From assembly GCA_023410535.1 (NCBI GenBank), contig JAEYPR010000001.1, forward strand, positions 75,717 through 139,716: a stretch of 64,000 bases of DNA, written 5' to 3'. How positions within the stretch are numbered: the first letter of the stretch is position 1; every line of letters starts with the position of its first letter. Positions 33,924 through 42,487 of the stretch are shown piece by piece. The position numbers and the translations under genes were made by a program. The notes beneath the pieces are model-generated. The model worked only from the letters and a program-made list of their open reading frames with translations. It made no database searches and had not been told where the DNA came from. This stretch comes from Bacillota bacterium (lineage in GTDB: Bacteria; Bacillota; UBA4882; UBA8346).

Positions 33924-34880
33924 ATGCTAATGGGGCAGTTATTTGCGTTTGGTCTGGTTTGGCTCTTTATCAGCGGGGCTTTGTTTTACGTCAAGCGGAG
34001 TCCGGAACGGAAAACCCCGGACGCCAATGAAAGACCGCTGGAACTCCCAAACGCCATTGAATTTTTTCGACATTGGGAGTGGTTCTCCAGACTACTGCTC
34101 GGACTCTTTACACTCAGCTTTACGTTGGTTTGGGAAGGATTGTTTCAATTTGCCGCGCAACAGGTTATCGCAAGTTTTCCGGCGCCAAGGTTTATCATTG
34201 CGCCGGACGCTTGGTTTTGGTTGTTACCGGCCGTTTTCTTCGGAATTGTCACCGCCGCCATTGGGGTGGACATCTGGCTGCGGTGTTGTCTGAAACAGGA
34301 CTATAGCGCTTTTACCGAAGCGTTAAACCAAAAGGCGGGTTTTAGTAACGAGACCGCCAGAAGATTTTGTTATACGGCATTCAGCATCACCGGGGTGTTG
34401 GTGGGAGTATTTTTATTTTTCGGGCTGAATTGGTATACGGTCTTTACCAACGACCGGATGATCATCAATCAATACTTTAGTTTGCGTGCAACCCAATATC
34501 GATACGCCGACATTAAGTCGCTGCGTCTGGCTACTCATGTTAAAGGGTTGGACGACCGCCTGACTAAGCAGTTGAGTATTATTTTAACCTTTAAAGACGG
34601 CAAACGGTGGCAATCGATGGGTTATGGCCAGGATGCCAATAACGCCGAGACCGAACAATTGTTGGAGTTTTTGGTCAGCCGGACGGCAGCCCAGGTTGAC
34701 CGGCGCACTTGTTTGGAGGAAATCACTTATGCCGGCCTGAAACCCGCTGAACGGATCAAAATACGAGAACGGCAGGACTGGTACCGGTGGGTTGTGTTAT
34801 TGGCGGTCTGCTGGTTTGGGGGCAGGGGTATTTTAAACAAGCTCATTGTTCGCAAGACCCAAGGCGGTTTACAGGGTTAG
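33924..34880 (+). CDS. Membrane protein with a PH-like domain
   Basis: A 318-residue protein of unknown function. It has about five hydrophobic segments: one at the N terminus (LFAFGLVWLFISGALFYV), two in residues ~55-120, one at TGVLVGVFLFFGLNW, and one near the C terminus (WVVLLAVCWFGGRGIL). Between the last two, TNDRMIINQYFSLRATQYRY followed by ADIKSLRLA and LSIILTFKDGKRW look like a bacterial PH-like beta fold of the kind seen after membrane segments. AAGGA lies upstream of the ATG. It sits between the HAD phosphatase and dCTP deaminase genes, with spacings of 26 and 35 bases, so the three are probably an operon. Confidence 0.65.
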   Translation: MLMGQLFAFGLVWLFISGALFYVKRSPERKTPDANERPLELPNAIEFFRHWEWFSRLLLGLFTLSFTLVWEGLFQFAAQQVIASFPAPRFIIAPDAWFWLLPAVFFGIVTAAIGVDIWLRCCLKQDYSAFTEALNQKAGFSNETARRFCYTAFSITGVLVGVFLFFGLNWYTVFTNDRMIINQYFSLRATQYRYADIKSLRLATHVKGLDDRLTKQLSIILTFKDGKRWQSMGYGQDANNAETEQLLEFLVSRTAAQVDRRTCLEEITYAGLKPAERIKIRERQDWYRWVVLLAVCWFGGRGILNKLIVRKTQGGLQG

Positions 34881-34915
34881 TTTATTCGAACAGCAATTGT
34901 TTGGAGGGAATTTTC

Positions 34916-35437
34916 ATGATTTTATCCGGGCGGGAGATCAAAAATAAATTGGGGCAAGAGATTGTTATTAAACCATTTGCGGAGCAACAGTTAAATCCGA
35001 ATAGTTACAACTTGCGGCTCCATGAAGAACTGTTGGTGTATGAAAACCCGACCTTGGATATGAAATATCCCAATCCCACCCGGAGTCTGGTGATTCCGCC
35101 GGAAGGCCTGGTTTTGGAGACCGGCCGGTTGTATTTGGGCCGGACGTTGGAATACACCGCCACCAAAGGGTATGTGCCGATGTTGGAAGGACGCTCTTCC
35201 ATCGGCCGGTTAGGGTTGTTCATTCATGTCACCGCCGGCTTCGGTGATGTGGGTTTTCAAGGTTTTTGGACCTTGGAGATCTTTTGTATTCAACCGATCC
35301 GGATCTACGCGGGAGTGGAGATTTGCCAAATTTATTATCATGCCATCGAAGGTGATTATGACTGCTACAATAGTGGCAAATATCAAAATAATTCCGGAAT
35401 TCAGCCCAGTTTGTTGTATAAGGACTTTGAAAAATAA
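34916..35437 (+). CDS. dcd: dCTP deaminase
   Basis: A 173-residue trimeric nucleotide hydrolase of the dCTP deaminase/dUTPase fold, supplying dUTP (or dUMP in bifunctional forms) for dTMP synthesis. The start is ATG 34916 with TTGGAGGG upstream. Diagnostic stretches are LNPNSYNLRLHEEL near the N terminus, MLEGRSSIGRLGLFIHVTAG containing the phosphate-binding Arg93-Ser94-Ser95, and DVGFQGFWTLEIF, whose Glu121 is the expected catalytic base. The length agrees with mono-functional Dcd. Whether it also has diphosphatase activity cannot be decided here. A good terminator follows. Confidence 0.93.
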   Translation: MILSGREIKNKLGQEIVIKPFAEQQLNPNSYNLRLHEELLVYENPTLDMKYPNPTRSLVIPPEGLVLETGRLYLGRTLEYTATKGYVPMLEGRSSIGRLGLFIHVTAGFGDVGFQGFWTLEIFCIQPIRIYAGVEICQIYYHAIEGDYDCYNSGKYQNNSGIQPSLLYKDFEK

Positions 35438-35477
35438 GCGCTTTCTTTGATATATTTCAAGCAAGTTTGTCATAATC

Positions 35478-35501
35478 ATAGGCCGATAGGCCTATTTTTT
35501 T
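35478..35501 (+). terminator. Terminator after dcd
   Basis: ATAGGCC (35478-35484) and GGCCTAT (35489-35495) form a stem with a GATA loop, followed by TTTTTT. Confidence 0.85.
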
Positions 35502-35672
35502 ATGCCCCCGCTCTGGTTACGTCTGATTCCGCATCTGAATAAACTGCTCTTAGTATGCTTTGAACCTAAAACGAGCCGGAACGATTATTTCGTTTATGTC
35601 AATCGATTTAATGACTTTTGTCACGGGGGTTCCACATATATTGTAAGGAGTGACAGTTTGGAGGGGGAAACA

Positions 35673-37604
35673 ATGGGATCACATGAGATTTCCGAGTTGA
35701 TTCAGAAGGATCGCTCAGAGCGCAAACACCAACACTTTGAAGGTACTTTTCTTGAATATCTTGAGATCGTCAAAGCGAACCCGGAGATCGTCCAACTGGC
35801 CCATCAGCGGATTTATGATCTGATTATCAAGGTTGGGGTTGAAGTATTAAAGACGGAAGAAAATCCCCGTTTACGACGGATCTATGGGAACGAAATCATT
35901 AAAAAGTATCCCTTTTTCGCGGATAACTTTTATGGAATCGATCAAACCATGATGAAGATCGTCCGTTATTTCCATGCGGCGGCGATGCAAGGGGAAGAGT
36001 CCCGACAGGTGCTTTATTTGGTCGGCCCGGTCGGGGCCGGGAAATCGTCGATCATGGAGCATTTAAAGCGGGCCTTGGAAGCGGCCAATCCCATTTATGC
36101 AATCAAGGGTTGCCCGATGCGCGAGGAGCCGTTGCATTTGGTGCCGAAACACCTGCGCGCGGAGTTTGAAAAACTGCTCCAAGTTCATATTGAGGGCGAT
36201 CTTTGCCCGATCTGCCGCTATCGTTTGAAAAATGAACTGAATGGCGAATACGAAAAGATGCCCATTGAGACAGCCGAATTTTCGATCCGTTCCCGGAAAG
36301 GAGTCGGGGTGGTGGCCCCGGTGGATCCCAACAACCAGGACACCTCGGTGTTGATCGGTTCGGTCGATATCTCCAAGATGGACCTTTATCCGGAAGACGA
36401 TCCCCGGGTCCTCTCGCTGAATGGCGCTTTCAATGTGGGAAATCGTGGGATTGTCGAGTTTATCGAGGTATTTAAAAATGAGATCGAATATTTACACACC
36501 ATGATCACCGCCACCCAGGAAAAATCGATTCCTTCGCCTGGCAAAGGGTCGATGATCTATTTTGACGGGGTGATCTTAGCCCATTCGAACGAGGCGGAGT
36601 GGAATAAATTTAAATCGGACCACACCAACGAAGCGATTTTGGACCGGATTGTCAAGGTCGAGGTTCCTTATTGTCTGGAATTGAACGAGGAGATCAAAAT
36701 CTATCAAAAACTCCTCAAGACCAGCAATTTTAATGCCCACATCGCTCCGCACACCATTGAGATTGCGTCGATGTTCGCCATCCTGACCCGGTTGACGGCA
36801 TCGGCCAAAGTCGATCCGTTGACCAAACTGAAGATCTATAATGGCGATGAGATCTTGGAACATGGCAATGTCAAACGGGTGGACATCGCCGAGCTTCATG
36901 AAGAAGCGACCAACCGGGAAGGCATGACCGGAATTTCAACCCGCTTCATCATGAAGACGTTGGATATCGCCTTGGCGGAATCGGAAAGCAATTGTATCAA
37001 TCCGCTGGCCATCCTGGATATGTTGCTGAAATCAGTCAAAGAAATGTCGATTCCAGAGGATGAGCGCAAACGGTATCTGGCGTTTATTCAAGATGTTTTG
37101 AAGAAGGAATATCACAAGATTTTGGAGATTGAGGTGACCAAAGCCTTTATCCATGGTTACCAGGAGCAGGCGCAGGATCTCTTCAATAATTATCTGGATC
37201 ACGCGGAGGCTTACGCCAACCGCACCAAACTGAAAGACCGCAATACCGGTGAAGAACTCGAACCCGACGAACGTTTCCTGCAGTCGATTGAGGAACAGAT
37301 TGGGATCACTGGGACCGCCGCCAAAGGGTTCCGTCAGGATGTCACGGCGTATATGTTTTTCGTGTTGCGAAACGGCGGGAAATTGGACTATAACAGCTAT
37401 GAACCGTTAAAAGCGGCGATCGAGAAGAAGTTGACCGCTTCGGTCCGCGAACTGTCGCGGGTGATTACCCAAGCAAAAGTTCGCGATAAAGACCAAAATG
37501 AGAAATACAGCTCGATGGTGGCCGAGATGAAACGGAACGGTTACTGCGACCATTGTTGCAACGTGATTCTCAAATACGCCGCCAACAATCTTTGGAAGGA
37601 TTAA
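35673..37604 (+). CDS. prkA: PrkA family serine protein kinase / AAA+ protein
   Basis: A ~643-residue PrkA (YeaG-type) protein. The frame is open from 35502, but ATG 35673 with GGAGGGGG upstream is the natural start (MGSHEISELIQ). Residues ~90-380 are a AAA+ ATPase module with LVGPVGAGKSSIMEHL as Walker A and a zinc-like CPICRYRL insertion. A central helical region contains EEATNREGMTGISTRF, and the C terminus has the kinase-like part and a final YCDHCC. PrkA affects sporulation in Bacillus and nitrogen or stationary-phase stress in enterobacteria. It is the first gene of the conserved prkA-yhbH-spoVR set, 14 bases ahead of yhbH. Confidence 0.95.
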   Translation: MGSHEISELIQKDRSERKHQHFEGTFLEYLEIVKANPEIVQLAHQRIYDLIIKVGVEVLKTEENPRLRRIYGNEIIKKYPFFADNFYGIDQTMMKIVRYFHAAAMQGEESRQVLYLVGPVGAGKSSIMEHLKRALEAANPIYAIKGCPMREEPLHLVPKHLRAEFEKLLQVHIEGDLCPICRYRLKNELNGEYEKMPIETAEFSIRSRKGVGVVAPVDPNNQDTSVLIGSVDISKMDLYPEDDPRVLSLNGAFNVGNRGIVEFIEVFKNEIEYLHTMITATQEKSIPSPGKGSMIYFDGVILAHSNEAEWNKFKSDHTNEAILDRIVKVEVPYCLELNEEIKIYQKLLKTSNFNAHIAPHTIEIASMFAILTRLTASAKVDPLTKLKIYNGDEILEHGNVKRVDIAELHEEATNREGMTGISTRFIMKTLDIALAESESNCINPLAILDMLLKSVKEMSIPEDERKRYLAFIQDVLKKEYHKILEIEVTKAFIHGYQEQAQDLFNNYLDHAEAYANRTKLKDRNTGEELEPDERFLQSIEEQIGITGTAAKGFRQDVTAYMFFVLRNGGKLDYNSYEPLKAAIEKKLTASVRELSRVITQAKVRDKDQNEKYSSMVAEMKRNGYCDHCCNVILKYAANNLWKD

Positions 37605-37618
37605 CAGGAGGGCGAGCC

Positions 37619-38800
37619 ATGGCGATCTTCCGTGAGTCGACCGGGGATGCCGGGCGCTCCGCTGAAGACCGGCGGCGCCACCGGCAACTGGTGGAGGAAT
37701 CGATCAAAAAAAATATCGGCAAGATCATCGCCGAAGAGAGCATTATCGGTCAAAGCGGTCAAAAGAAGATCAAAATTCCCATTCGGGGCTTGCGTGAATA
37801 TCAGTTTATTTACGGCAAAAACGGCTCCGGGGTTGGGACCGGCACTGGCGAGGAAGACCGGGGCGATATTATCGGCAAAGGCCAGCCCCACGATGGCCAG
37901 GGCGACCAGGGTCCCGGCCGTGAAGCAGGGGACGATGTCTATGAGACCGAGATCACTTTGGAAGAACTGATTAATTACTTATTTGACGACTTAAACCTGC
38001 CCTTTATGGAACGGAAAAAGTTATCCCAGATCGAGACTGTCGTGAAACACCGTTTTTTAGGTTATCAACGCAAAGGCGCTCCGCCGCGTTTGGCCAAAAA
38101 ACGAGCGGTGATTGAAAAGCTCAAACGCTATCAAGGCGTGAAACGGGTTGAACCTGGCGATCCGGCGGGACCGGAGCAACCCGTGCCCGAGGCTGAAATC
38201 GGAAAGCGGTTTCCCTTTCGGGAAGAGGACTTGCGTTTCCGCCGGGTGCGGGAGGAACGCAAACCGGAGTCCAACGCGGTGGTGATCTGTATTATGGACA
38301 CCTCCGGTTCGATGGATCAGACCAAGAAGTATTTGGCCCGCAGTTTCTATTTTCTGTTATATCAATTCATTCGTTTGAAATATGCCAATGTGGAGATCGT
38401 TTTTGTGGCGCATACCACCGAAGCGGTAGAGGTTAACGAGACGGAGTTTTTCCATAAGGGTGAGTCGGGCGGGACCTTTATCAGCAGCGGGTATGAAAAA
38501 ACCCTCCAGATCATCAACGAACGTTATCCTAGCGTCAACTGGAACATTTACGCGTTTCACTGCAGCGACGGCGACAACTGGGATGAGGATAATCAAAAGG
38601 CCGTTGAACTTGCCAAAAAACTCTGTCAAGCCTGCAACTTGTTTGGTTATGGCGAAATCCTGACCAATAGCCATACGATTCGGCAGTTATTCCGCGATGA
38701 GATCAAGGAGCCGAATTTTGCTTTAGTGTCAATTGGGTCGCGGGAGGATATTTGGCCGGCTTTGCGGCATTTATTGTCCAGGGAGGAACCTCATGAGTGA
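37619..38800 (+). CDS. yhbH: YhbH/YeaH family (DUF444) protein with VWA-like domain
   Basis: A ~393-residue protein of the DUF444 family. Start ATG 37619 is supported by AGGAGGG 7 bases upstream. The N terminus is basic and helical (STGDAGRSAEDRRRHRQLVE), followed by a glycine/aspartate-rich linker around EDRGDIIGKGQPHDG. The C-terminal half is a von Willebrand A-like domain with an intact metal-adhesion motif CIMDTSGSMDQTKKYLA, then FVAHTTEAVEVNE and SGGTFISSGYEKTL. It is thought to act together with PrkA and SpoVR. The downstream spoVR start overlaps its end by 8 bases. Confidence 0.94.
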   Translation: MAIFRESTGDAGRSAEDRRRHRQLVEESIKKNIGKIIAEESIIGQSGQKKIKIPIRGLREYQFIYGKNGSGVGTGTGEEDRGDIIGKGQPHDGQGDQGPGREAGDDVYETEITLEELINYLFDDLNLPFMERKKLSQIETVVKHRFLGYQRKGAPPRLAKKRAVIEKLKRYQGVKRVEPGDPAGPEQPVPEAEIGKRFPFREEDLRFRRVREERKPESNAVVICIMDTSGSMDQTKKYLARSFYFLLYQFIRLKYANVEIVFVAHTTEAVEVNETEFFHKGESGGTFISSGYEKTLQIINERYPSVNWNIYAFHCSDGDNWDEDNQKAVELAKKLCQACNLFGYGEILTNSHTIRQLFRDEIKEPNFALVSIGSREDIWPALRHLLSREEPHE

Positions 38801-40169
38801 ATTCAGCCTCGCGGAATTGGAATCTTGGAACGAGCGGATCGAAACTTGCGCTGCTAAATTGGGATTGGATTATTTTCCGCAGGAGTTTGAGATCTGTTCG
38901 TATGAAGAGATGTTGGGTTATGAAGCCTACGTTGGCATGCCGAGTCATTACCCGCATTGGAGTTTCGGGAAATCCTTCGACCGTCTCCATACCCTGTACC
39001 GTTACAATTTGACCGGTTTGCCCTATGAAATGGTGATTAACTCCGACCCGTGTTTAGCTTATTTGATGCGCGACAACAATCTGTTGTTACAGATCCTTAC
39101 CATTGCCCATGTCTATGGTCATAATGATTTTTTCAAGCATAACCGGATGTTTCAACACACCCATCCGGAGCTTACCTTGCTAACCTTTAAGAATCACGCG
39201 CAGCGGATCCGGGGATATATCCAGGATCCCAGCATCGGGTATGAACGGGTCGAGAAGATTCTCAATTTGGCCCACGCGATCCGTTATCAAACCTATCGGG
39301 ACGTCGACAACCCCATCCGCCGTTTGACTGTGGCGGAAGAGAAACAAAAATTGCGGGACGATTATCACCGCAGCGTTCAAGCAGCCAAAGCGGCGGGGCG
39401 GGATCCGCAGTTGCCCGAGCCGGATTTAAACCGGATTCCGTTGCAACCGGAAGAAGACCTGCTGTGGTTTTTGCAAGAGTATGCGCATTTGGACGAGTGG
39501 GAACGGGATATTTTGAGCATTGTCCGGAGCGAGACCGCCTACTTTTTACCGCAGGTCGAGACGAAGATTCTCAATGAAGGCTGGGCGAGTTTCTGGCATT
39601 ACCGCATTCTGCAGGAGTTGCAATTAACCCCCGATTTGCAGATCGAGTTCCTAAAACGCCATCACCAAGTGATCCGGCCTCACCCAGGGGATCTGAATCC
39701 GTACCATTTGGGTTTTGTTATCCTTTCCGACGTTGAACGGCGTTTTGGAACAGCGAAATTGTTTGAAGTCCGCGCCATTGAAAATGACCGTTCATTGCTG
39801 CGACGTTACCTGACACGCGAACTCTGCGCCGAATTGCATCTGTTTGAGTATCTGTTCGAACGGGAACAGGCGGTAATTACCGAGGTTCCCGACGAGGACG
39901 GCTGGGAGGAGATCCGCAAGACCCTCAGCGCCACGGTGGGTTTGGGAGCGATTCCAGTCATCCGGGTGCTGGAGGTTGCTCCGAAAGACCGGTCGTTGAT
40001 TTTGCAGCATTGTAATGACGGACGGGAACTTGACCTCGGCTACGCCGGAGAAACCTTAAAGTATCTGGTGGAGGTCTGGGGGCATCCGATTCAACTCCGG
40101 ACCCAGATCCAGGGGCAGGAGAAAACGATCATCTGCAATGAAGAGAAACGTTTGACCGCAATTGATTGA
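38793..40169 (+). CDS. spoVR: SpoVR family protein
   Basis: A ~458-residue cytoplasmic SpoVR/YcgB family protein, needed for normal spore cortex formation in Bacillus subtilis and present in stress responses elsewhere. Start ATG 38793 has GGGAGGAAC upstream and overlaps yhbH. Family signatures are FEICSYEEMLGYEAYVGMPS, HYPHWSFGKSFDRL, VYGHNDFFKHN and KILNEGWASFWHYRIL, rich in histidines that suggest a metal-dependent enzyme fold. Together with prkA and yhbH it forms one operon ending at a terminator immediately after the stop. This operon is a main reason to infer a spore former. Confidence 0.95.
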   Translation: MSEFSLAELESWNERIETCAAKLGLDYFPQEFEICSYEEMLGYEAYVGMPSHYPHWSFGKSFDRLHTLYRYNLTGLPYEMVINSDPCLAYLMRDNNLLLQILTIAHVYGHNDFFKHNRMFQHTHPELTLLTFKNHAQRIRGYIQDPSIGYERVEKILNLAHAIRYQTYRDVDNPIRRLTVAEEKQKLRDDYHRSVQAAKAAGRDPQLPEPDLNRIPLQPEEDLLWFLQEYAHLDEWERDILSIVRSETAYFLPQVETKILNEGWASFWHYRILQELQLTPDLQIEFLKRHHQVIRPHPGDLNPYHLGFVILSDVERRFGTAKLFEVRAIENDRSLLRRYLTRELCAELHLFEYLFEREQAVITEVPDEDGWEEIRKTLSATVGLGAIPVIRVLEVAPKDRSLILQHCNDGRELDLGYAGETLKYLVEVWGHPIQLRTQIQGQEKTIICNEEKRLTAID

Positions 40170-40192
40170 AACCGTCGTCAGACGGTTTTTTT
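40169..40192 (+). terminator. Terminator of the prkA-yhbH-spoVR operon
   Basis: AAACCGTC (40169-40176) pairs with GACGGTTT (40181-40188), followed by more T. It overlaps the last base of the spoVR stop codon. Confidence 0.88.
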
Positions 40193-40259
40193 GTGGGTTG
40201 GGGTGTTTAGCGCTTTTATCGTACACTCCTGTGAAAATTAGGTCAAAGTGCGATCCCTT

Positions 40260-40377
40260 TCCCTTTAAAAGGGTAACCACAAGGCTTCGAACTCTATAAA
40301 AGATTGGATAGGCGACGAAGCACCAGGGCTTTCCTTTTAAAGGACAAAGGATCGCCGTTGGCTTTCGAAGCTTTTTT
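40260..40377 (+). other. Candidate structured RNA with its own terminator
   Basis: The 360-base gap between spoVR and the MBL-fold gene is not empty. GCTTCGAA (40284-40291) pairs with TTCGAAGC (40364-40371), which runs into TTTTTT. Inside, GGCGA (40311-40315) pairs with TCGCC (40352-40356), enclosing a TCCTT/AAGGA hairpin; just before it stands CCCTTT/AAAGGG. The nested layout followed by a T-run resembles a riboswitch expression platform or a small RNA. I could not match it to a known class. Confidence 0.4.
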
Positions 40378-40529
40378 CTATGCAGGAAATACTACATTTT
40401 TAATGTTTTGGCAACGTTAAATCGGGATGAATTTATCGAAATGTCCGCCCGGGTCAGCAGGAAAATTTGGCCAATTCGTGAAATAGTCACGATAGAAATA
40501 GCAATCGGTTAACAGCAGGAGCGTCGCAG

Positions 40530-41162
40530 ATGGATTTAAACGATGAACAATTAATATCTTTTATCAAGAACCGTTTGACCTGGTATGGACAGGCGGAGTT
40601 TCGAATTACGGCGGAAAATGGCGAGATCGCCTATATCGATCCGCAACGGCTGCCGGCCCAGCCGCAACCGGCTGACTTGATCTTGGTCACCCACCCGCAT
40701 TCTGATCATTTTAACGAAGAGGTCGTTGACGAGCTGAGCAAGGCGAAGACTGTGATCGTCAAGCCGGTTGGCATGGCGGAAGGCAGCGACCGGGGGTTGA
40801 CGGTCCAGGTCGGTTCCTTTACCGTCAAAGGGTTGCCGGCGTACAACCCCGCCAAAAAGTTCCATCCCCAAGCGCAAGGCTGGTTGGGCTATTTGATAAC
40901 GGTTGACGGCGTAACCATCTATCACGCCGGCGATACCGACCAAATTCCGGAGATGGCGGGGTTGCGGCCCGATATCGCGTTGCTGCCGGTGGGCGGGACC
41001 TATACGATGACAGTAGCGGAAGCCGCGGCGGCTGTCGCGGAGCTCGGCGCCCGGATCGTCATTCCCATGCATTACGGTTCGATTGTGGGGAAACTGGAAG
41101 ACGGAACGGATTTCGCCGACTTGGTTGGCGGGAAAGCGCTGGTATTGACGGCGCAGGAATAA
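40530..41162 (+). CDS. MBL-fold metal-dependent hydrolase (UlaG-like)
   Basis: A 210-residue metallo-beta-lactamase-fold protein. The HxHxDH motif is present as LVTHPHSDHFNEE (about residues 54-61), the central metal-bridging Asp as IYHAGDTDQIPEM, and the late His as VIPMHYGSIVG. The short length and lack of an inserted domain put it with UlaG-type or YcbL-like hydrolases, often acting on lactones, phosphodiesters or thioesters. It is followed after 21 bases by the LiaF-like gene and may be cotranscribed with it. The substrate is unknown. Confidence 0.9.
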   Translation: MDLNDEQLISFIKNRLTWYGQAEFRITAENGEIAYIDPQRLPAQPQPADLILVTHPHSDHFNEEVVDELSKAKTVIVKPVGMAEGSDRGLTVQVGSFTVKGLPAYNPAKKFHPQAQGWLGYLITVDGVTIYHAGDTDQIPEMAGLRPDIALLPVGGTYTMTVAEAAAAVAELGARIVIPMHYGSIVGKLEDGTDFADLVGGKALVLTAQE

Positions 41163-41183
41163 ATCAATCCGGGAGGTAGGTTC

Positions 41184-41885
41184 ATGTCGCGCGGAAGATT
41201 ATTGGCAGGACTGATCATCATTGTCCTGGGCGGACTGTTTTTACTGCAAAATCTGGGATATCGGGAGTTTTCGGTGGATCTGATGATCCGTGATTATTGG
41301 CCGGCTATCTTGATCGTCATCGGCTTAAACGCCTTATTCACCCGGAAGTCCGGGGCTTGGTTCGGGGCGTTGGTTTTGATTGGGATCGGCGTGGCGTTGT
41401 TAGGTTTGAATCTTGAGTGGTGGGTCTTTCAACGGGAATTGGTTTGGAAACTGCTCTGGCCAGTGGTGCTGATCTTGGTGGGAATCCGGGTATTGTGGCA
41501 TCCGCGGCGTCCGGTCGAGTGCGAGGTCCAATTTAACTCCCGGGGTTGTCGCGCGGTTCGCGACGATTTTCAAGCGACCGCCGGGAATCATTATGAAGCG
41601 GTGCTGGGCGCGTTGACAGTGGATCTCACTGCCCGCGAATTGGCTGATGGCGACAACGTGATCGATCTCAATGCCGTCTTGGGCAAGGTCGAAGTGCTAA
41701 TCCCCAAAGGAACCCCGGTGGCGCTGGCCGGTAGTTGCATCTTTGGCGGAGTCGAATTTTTCGATCGTTCCTCGGGTGGGGTCATCAGCGACCTGCGGAT
41801 GGAACACGGCGATCAGACCGGTTCGAAACGGATCCGGATCATTGCCAATGTCGTCTTTGGCGGAATTGAAATAAAAGCGGTTTAA
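41184..41885 (+). CDS. LiaF-like membrane protein (DUF5668 plus cell-wall-stress domain)
   Basis: A 233-residue protein. The N-terminal half has four hydrophobic stretches with the repeated small-residue pattern LAGLIIIVLGGLFLLQNLGY and YWPAILIVIGLNALF, typical of DUF5668. The C-terminal half is a glycine-rich beta helix with VLGALTVDLTARELADGDNV, DLNAVLGKVEVLIPKGTPV and CIFGGVEFFD, as in LiaF, the inhibitor of the LiaRS cell-wall-stress system. No liaRS genes are adjacent. GGGAGGTAGG precedes the ATG. It is the last gene before a 21-bp tandem repeat array. Confidence 0.85.
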   Translation: MSRGRLLAGLIIIVLGGLFLLQNLGYREFSVDLMIRDYWPAILIVIGLNALFTRKSGAWFGALVLIGIGVALLGLNLEWWVFQRELVWKLLWPVVLILVGIRVLWHPRRPVECEVQFNSRGCRAVRDDFQATAGNHYEAVLGALTVDLTARELADGDNVIDLNAVLGKVEVLIPKGTPVALAGSCIFGGVEFFDRSSGGVISDLRMEHGDQTGSKRIRIIANVVFGGIEIKAV

Positions 41886-41905
41886 GTTTAAAAAACACAA
41901 TCGAA

Positions 41906-42115
41906 AATATTATTTTACCCGGATAAATATTTAAGCAAGGGTGTTTAATATTTTATTACGGTTGCAAATTGTTTTTGTCAGGGTGATCAATAGAAATGTC
42001 AAGGCAAAAAATATTATTGCAAGATGAATAAATGTTTTTGTCAGGTCAAAAAATATTTATGTCAGGGTGATAAATATTTTTGCGGGGTTGTAAAGTATTA
42101 TTGCGCGGGTTTTGT
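41906..42115. repeat. Second 21-bp tandem array, ten copies, inverted relative to the first
   Basis: Ten contiguous 21-base units start at 41906, 41927, 41948, 41969, 41990, 42011, 42032, 42053, 42074 and 42095. The plus-strand consensus is near ATATTTTTG followed by (T/C)CAGGGTG and an A-rich end, and the best copy, at 42074, reads ATATTTTTGCGGGGTTG then TAAA. This is the reverse complement of the array at 12603-12854, so both belong to one family in opposite orientation. It lies in a gene-free stretch of about 600 bases and shows no credible start site for translation. Confidence 0.85.
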
Positions 42116-42206
42116 TGCTGATTTGGCCGATTTTTTGAACTTTTGACAATGATTTGGGGTATGGGCTAAGGCTACCAACTCTTTGGCGCTCCGGATATTG
42201 GATGGG

Positions 42207-42249
42207 AAACACCCCCCTCGCTGCGATGACGCAACGAGGGGGGTGTTTT
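42207..42249 (+). terminator. Very strong hairpin with T-run, no gene directly upstream
   Basis: AAACACCCCCCTCG (42207-42220) pairs perfectly with CGAGGGGGGTGTTT (42235-42248), followed by one more T. The nearest upstream gene ends more than 300 bases away, beyond the 21-bp array, so it may terminate an unannotated transcript. Confidence 0.65.
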
Positions 42250-42254
42250 CAGTG

Positions 42255-42304
42255 AATATCAAAAGCGCGCTGTTGCTGGAATGTGACGGCGCGCTTTTGA
42301 TATT
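42255..42304. other. Second strong hairpin with a recurring loop sequence
   Basis: AATATCAAAAGCGCGC (42255-42270) and GCGCGCTTTTGATATT (42289-42304) form a perfect 16-bp stem six bases after the previous hairpin. The 18-base loop carries GTTGCTGGAATGTGACG, which recurs almost unchanged in the terminator at 46395-46458. Confidence 0.6.
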
Positions 42305-42487
42305 TACGGAATGTTTGACAGGCGTGGAATGCCAGGAAAGGGTTTGCCGAATCGGTAAGAAGGTTTCGCCATTTGCGCAAGTGCTCCGCGAATATTTCCA
42401 CGTAAGATCAATATATATATGTCGCACGACTTATTGATCATAAATTATTTTATTACCGAATGGGAAACGAAAGGAGGCATCGTCAAC

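Noticed and set aside
34787..34915. N-terminal extension of dCTP deaminase
   Set aside because: It overlaps the preceding membrane-protein gene, and the ATG at 34916 has a strong ribosome binding site and matches the family's N terminus.
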